Shown piece after piece: positions 61,978 to 64,000 of a DNA stretch of 64,000 nucleotides. Position numbers and translations under genes: made by a program. Numbering within the stretch: position 1 is the stretch's first letter; every line of letters starts with the position of its first letter. This DNA comes from Rhizobium leguminosarum bv. viciae USDA 2370 (GTDB lineage Bacteria > Pseudomonadota > Alphaproteobacteria > Rhizobiales > Rhizobiaceae): NCBI RefSeq assembly GCF_002008365.1, contig NZ_MRDL01000054.1:124001-188000 (forward strand), given 5' to 3'. The notes under the pieces were generated by a model, which saw nothing but the letters and a program-made list of their open reading frames with translations, was not told the origin of the DNA and did not search any database.

Positions 61978-62862
61978 TCAACCCATGCGTTCGGAAGCGT
62001 AGCCGCCGGGGCTTGCCGGAAAGACCACGGTGCGGTTGCCGTTCAGGAAGGTGCGGTGGTGGATATGGGCGTGGATGGCACGGGCCAGCACCTGGCTTTC
62101 GACGTCGCGGCCGATCGAGACATAGTCGTCGGGCGACTGTGCATGGGTGATGCGCGCCGTGTCCTGTTCGATGATCGGGCCCTCGTCGAGATCGGCGGTG
62201 ACGTAATGCGCCGTCGCCCCGATCAGCTTCACGCCGCGGCCGTAGGCCTGCTTGTAAGGGTTGGCGCCCTTGAAGCTCGGCAGGAAGGAATGGTGGATGT
62301 TGATGATCCGGCCAGACATCTTCTGGCACATCGCATCCGAAAGCACCTGCATGTAGCGGGCGAGAACGATCAGCTCCGTACCGGTCTGTTCGACTATATC
62401 CATGATCTGGCCTTCGGCCTGCAGCTTGTTCTCCTTCGTCACCTTGATGTGGTGGAAGGGGATGTCGTGGTTGACCACGACCTTCTGGTAATCGAAATGG
62501 TTGGAGACGACGCCGACGATGTCGATCGGCAGTGCGCCGATCTTCCAGCGGTAGAGCAGGTCGTTGAGGCAATGGCCGAACCGCGACACCATCAGCAGCA
62601 CCTTCATGCGGGCGTTGCCGTCATGGATCTCGGCATCCATGGCGAACCGCTTGGAGATCGGCTCGAAGCCTTCCTTGAGTTCGGCAAGGGGCACGCCTTC
62701 CTCGGAGATGAAGCTCACTCGCGTGAAGAACTTGCCGGTATCCAGATCGTCGAACTGGGAACTATCGACGATGTTGCAGCCCTTGTCTGCCAGATAGCTC
62801 GAAATCGCCGCGACGATGCCGCGTGTCGATTTGCAGGATACCGTCAATACGTAACTTGTCAT
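61978..62862 (-). CDS. purU: Formyltetrahydrofolate deformylase
   Basis: Hydrolyses 10-formyl-tetrahydrofolate to formate and tetrahydrofolate, balancing one-carbon pools. 294 residues. An N-terminal ACT domain (about 1-80: VLTVSCKSTRGIVAAISSYL) is the regulatory part. The C-terminal formyltransferase domain has MVSRFGHCLNDLLYRW, NIHHSFLPSFKGANPY with the catalytic-type histidine, and TAHYVTADLDEGPIIEQD. Stands alone between the fusion gene and the acyltransferase, with its own 5' gap. Confidence 0.96.
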   Translation of the reverse strand: MTSYVLTVSCKSTRGIVAAISSYLADKGCNIVDSSQFDDLDTGKFFTRVSFISEEGVPLAELKEGFEPISKRFAMDAEIHDGNARMKVLLMVSRFGHCLNDLLYRWKIGALPIDIVGVVSNHFDYQKVVVNHDIPFHHIKVTKENKLQAEGQIMDIVEQTGTELIVLARYMQVLSDAMCQKMSGRIINIHHSFLPSFKGANPYKQAYGRGVKLIGATAHYVTADLDEGPIIEQDTARITHAQSPDDYVSIGRDVESQVLARAIHAHIHHRTFLNGNRTVVFPASPGGYASERMG

Positions 62863-63072
62863 GTCTTTCCCTCTCCAAGGCCGCCGCCGTGCTTAGATCA
62901 AAGCCCGGGCCGCGAATAGGCCGGCGCACTTTCATTCATGCGACAAATTGCAAGAGAAACCATCACGTTTCTGCAAGTTCTCTCATTTGCCAAGTCTGAA
63001 GCTTAGGAGAAGTTGCGCGAAAAACTGTACCGTCAGCGCCGCTTGGATGCGTATTCTCGCCTTCGACGCGCT

Positions 63073-64000
63073 TTAGGCCGGCGGGCGGCTCGCCACGGCC
63101 GCTTTACGGCGAGGCGTCGTGATCTCATGGATAATTGCGCCGCCGATCGACGAGAGCACCAGCGAGAGGATGACGAAGAGCACCGGCTGCTGCAGGATGC
63201 CGATCGGCAGCCGATCGGCGGCGACCCTGAGAAAAGCCAGCGTGAAGGCGTGGGTGATATAGATGCTGTAGGAGCAGTCGCCGAGATAATTCAGCCATCC
63301 CACAACCGGCAGCCTGGAAAAATCGATGGAGACGGCGCCGTAGATGATGAAGATCGCCGGAATACCCCAGGCGTAGAACCGGCTTTCCGGCGGCATCAGC
63401 GCCTCGTTGATGAAGAGAAAGGCGAAGCCCATGGCAAGGGCTGCCCAAGCCCAGCGGTTCGGCAGCAGGACCTTCTGTCCGTAGAGCCAGCCGAGCACGA
63501 CACCGGCGAGAAACTCCAGCATGATCGGCTCGCGGTAGAACCGGGTCACAGTCGTTTCCGGCAGCAGCCGGCAGGTGATCAGGATGAGGGCAAAGACGGC
63601 AAACATCGCCGGGATGCGGCGAACCTCCTGTAGCGGCAGCAGAAGCGCAAAGACCAAGTAGAAGAACATTTCGTAGTTCAGCGTCCAGCCCGGGACGACC
63701 ACCGGCGTGATCGTGCTGGGATCGGCCGCATTGGCCCATGGCAGGAACAACAGCGAGGCGATGAGATGCGGCAGGTCGAACACCGTCGATTTCAACAATG
63801 ACGGGGCCACCAGCGCCACAGTCGCCGAAAACAGCGTCGCCAGCCAGTAGAGCGGTACGATCCTTTTGATGCGCCGCCGGGCGAAATCGACCGGGCTCAT
63901 CGCGCGTCCGCTCGTCGTCAGCCACATCACGAAACCGCTCAGGACGAAGAAGATGTCGACGCCGGTTTCGCCATAGATGAAGGCGGTGGCGTCGACCGCG
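63073..64000 (-). CDS. Acyltransferase family 3 membrane protein (N-terminus outside window)
   Basis: The open frame runs off the right end; about 309 residues are visible. The visible upstream part reads GVDIFFVLSGFVMWL, the hallmark of OafA/NodX-type acyltransferases, followed by ARRRIKRIVPLYWLATLF and about eight further hydrophobic helices. These proteins O-acetylate or succinylate surface sugars such as lipopolysaccharide O-antigen or exopolysaccharide. The catalytic histidine region near the N-terminus lies outside. The C-terminus is short and basic (TPRRKAAVASRPPA). Confidence 0.88.
   Translation of the reverse strand, partial: AVDATAFIYGETGVDIFFVLSGFVMWLTTSGRAMSPVDFARRRIKRIVPLYWLATLFSATVALVAPSLLKSTVFDLPHLIASLLFLPWANAADPSTITPVVVPGWTLNYEMFFYLVFALLLPLQEVRRIPAMFAVFALILITCRLLPETTVTRFYREPIMLEFLAGVVLGWLYGQKVLLPNRWAWAALAMGFAFLFINEALMPPESRFYAWGIPAIFIIYGAVSIDFSRLPVVGWLNYLGDCSYSIYITHAFTLAFLRVAADRLPIGILQQPVLFVILSLVLSSIGGAIIHEITTPRRKAAVASRPPA

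Overview
The window looks like a chromosomal segment of a Rhizobium of the R. etli / R. leguminosarum type. This is inferred from gene content and order, the GC-rich coding style with long antisense open frames, RIME-like palindromic intergenic repeats, and a rhizobial Flp pilus (cpa/tad) cluster. It is ordinary, densely packed core chromosome. I see no insertion sequence, prophage, integrase or CRISPR array. One tRNA gene (Ser, GGA) is present.

Layout. (1) 1-5044: a C-P lyase operon for phosphonate use, phnG-H-I-J-K-L on the minus strand, with the divergent GntR regulator phnF. The phnG promoter region has a PHO-box-like direct repeat and a PhnF-like operator. (2) 5084-11104, minus strand: gpmA, dapB, an MsbA-type ABC exporter, glk, mgsA and mepA. 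(3) 11370-18191, plus strand: a yejABEF peptide importer and a GhrA-like 2-hydroxyacid dehydrogenase. (4) 18282-23104: mostly small genes, namely a membrane protein, pncB, an RMF/CrpP-like small protein, a KTSC protein, an RBBP9-type hydrolase with a divergent Lrp regulator, tRNA-Ser and a small membrane protein.

(5) 23422-35114: a nucleoside uptake and salvage island. A BMP-type nucleoside ABC transporter is followed by cdd, a purine nucleoside phosphorylase, deoC and deoA on the plus strand. A retropepsin-like protease, upp, add and deoB face them on the minus strand. Together they import nucleosides, split them to bases and pentose phosphates, and feed bases to salvage and deoxyribose to glycolysis. 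(6) 35224-47895: the Flp/Tad pilus locus. Two TadE-like pseudopilins and a mini-CpaC diverge from pilA-cpaA-cpaB-cpaC-cpaD-cpaE-cpaF-tadB-tadC. A LysE exporter and tadD follow. A CtrA-type box lies in front of cpaB.

(7) 48038-58408: peptide and amide metabolism. It holds an M17 aminopeptidase, a MarR regulator, a YkfC-like NlpC/P60 peptidase, an amidase, a dipeptide-type ABC transporter, a LysR regulator and a P1-family aminopeptidase. (8) 58931-64000: a large three-part fusion (APH-type kinase, degenerate M23-like domain, class III aminotransferase fold), purU, and an acyltransferase cut by the window edge.

The points most worth a second look are the fusion protein at 58931-61858, the dual PhoB/PhnF-type control region of phn, the CtrA-type box before cpaB, the structured leader before the nucleoside transporter, and the RMF/CrpP-like gene tucked against pncB. 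All functional statements rest on reading the sequence and remembered family motifs; no searches were run.
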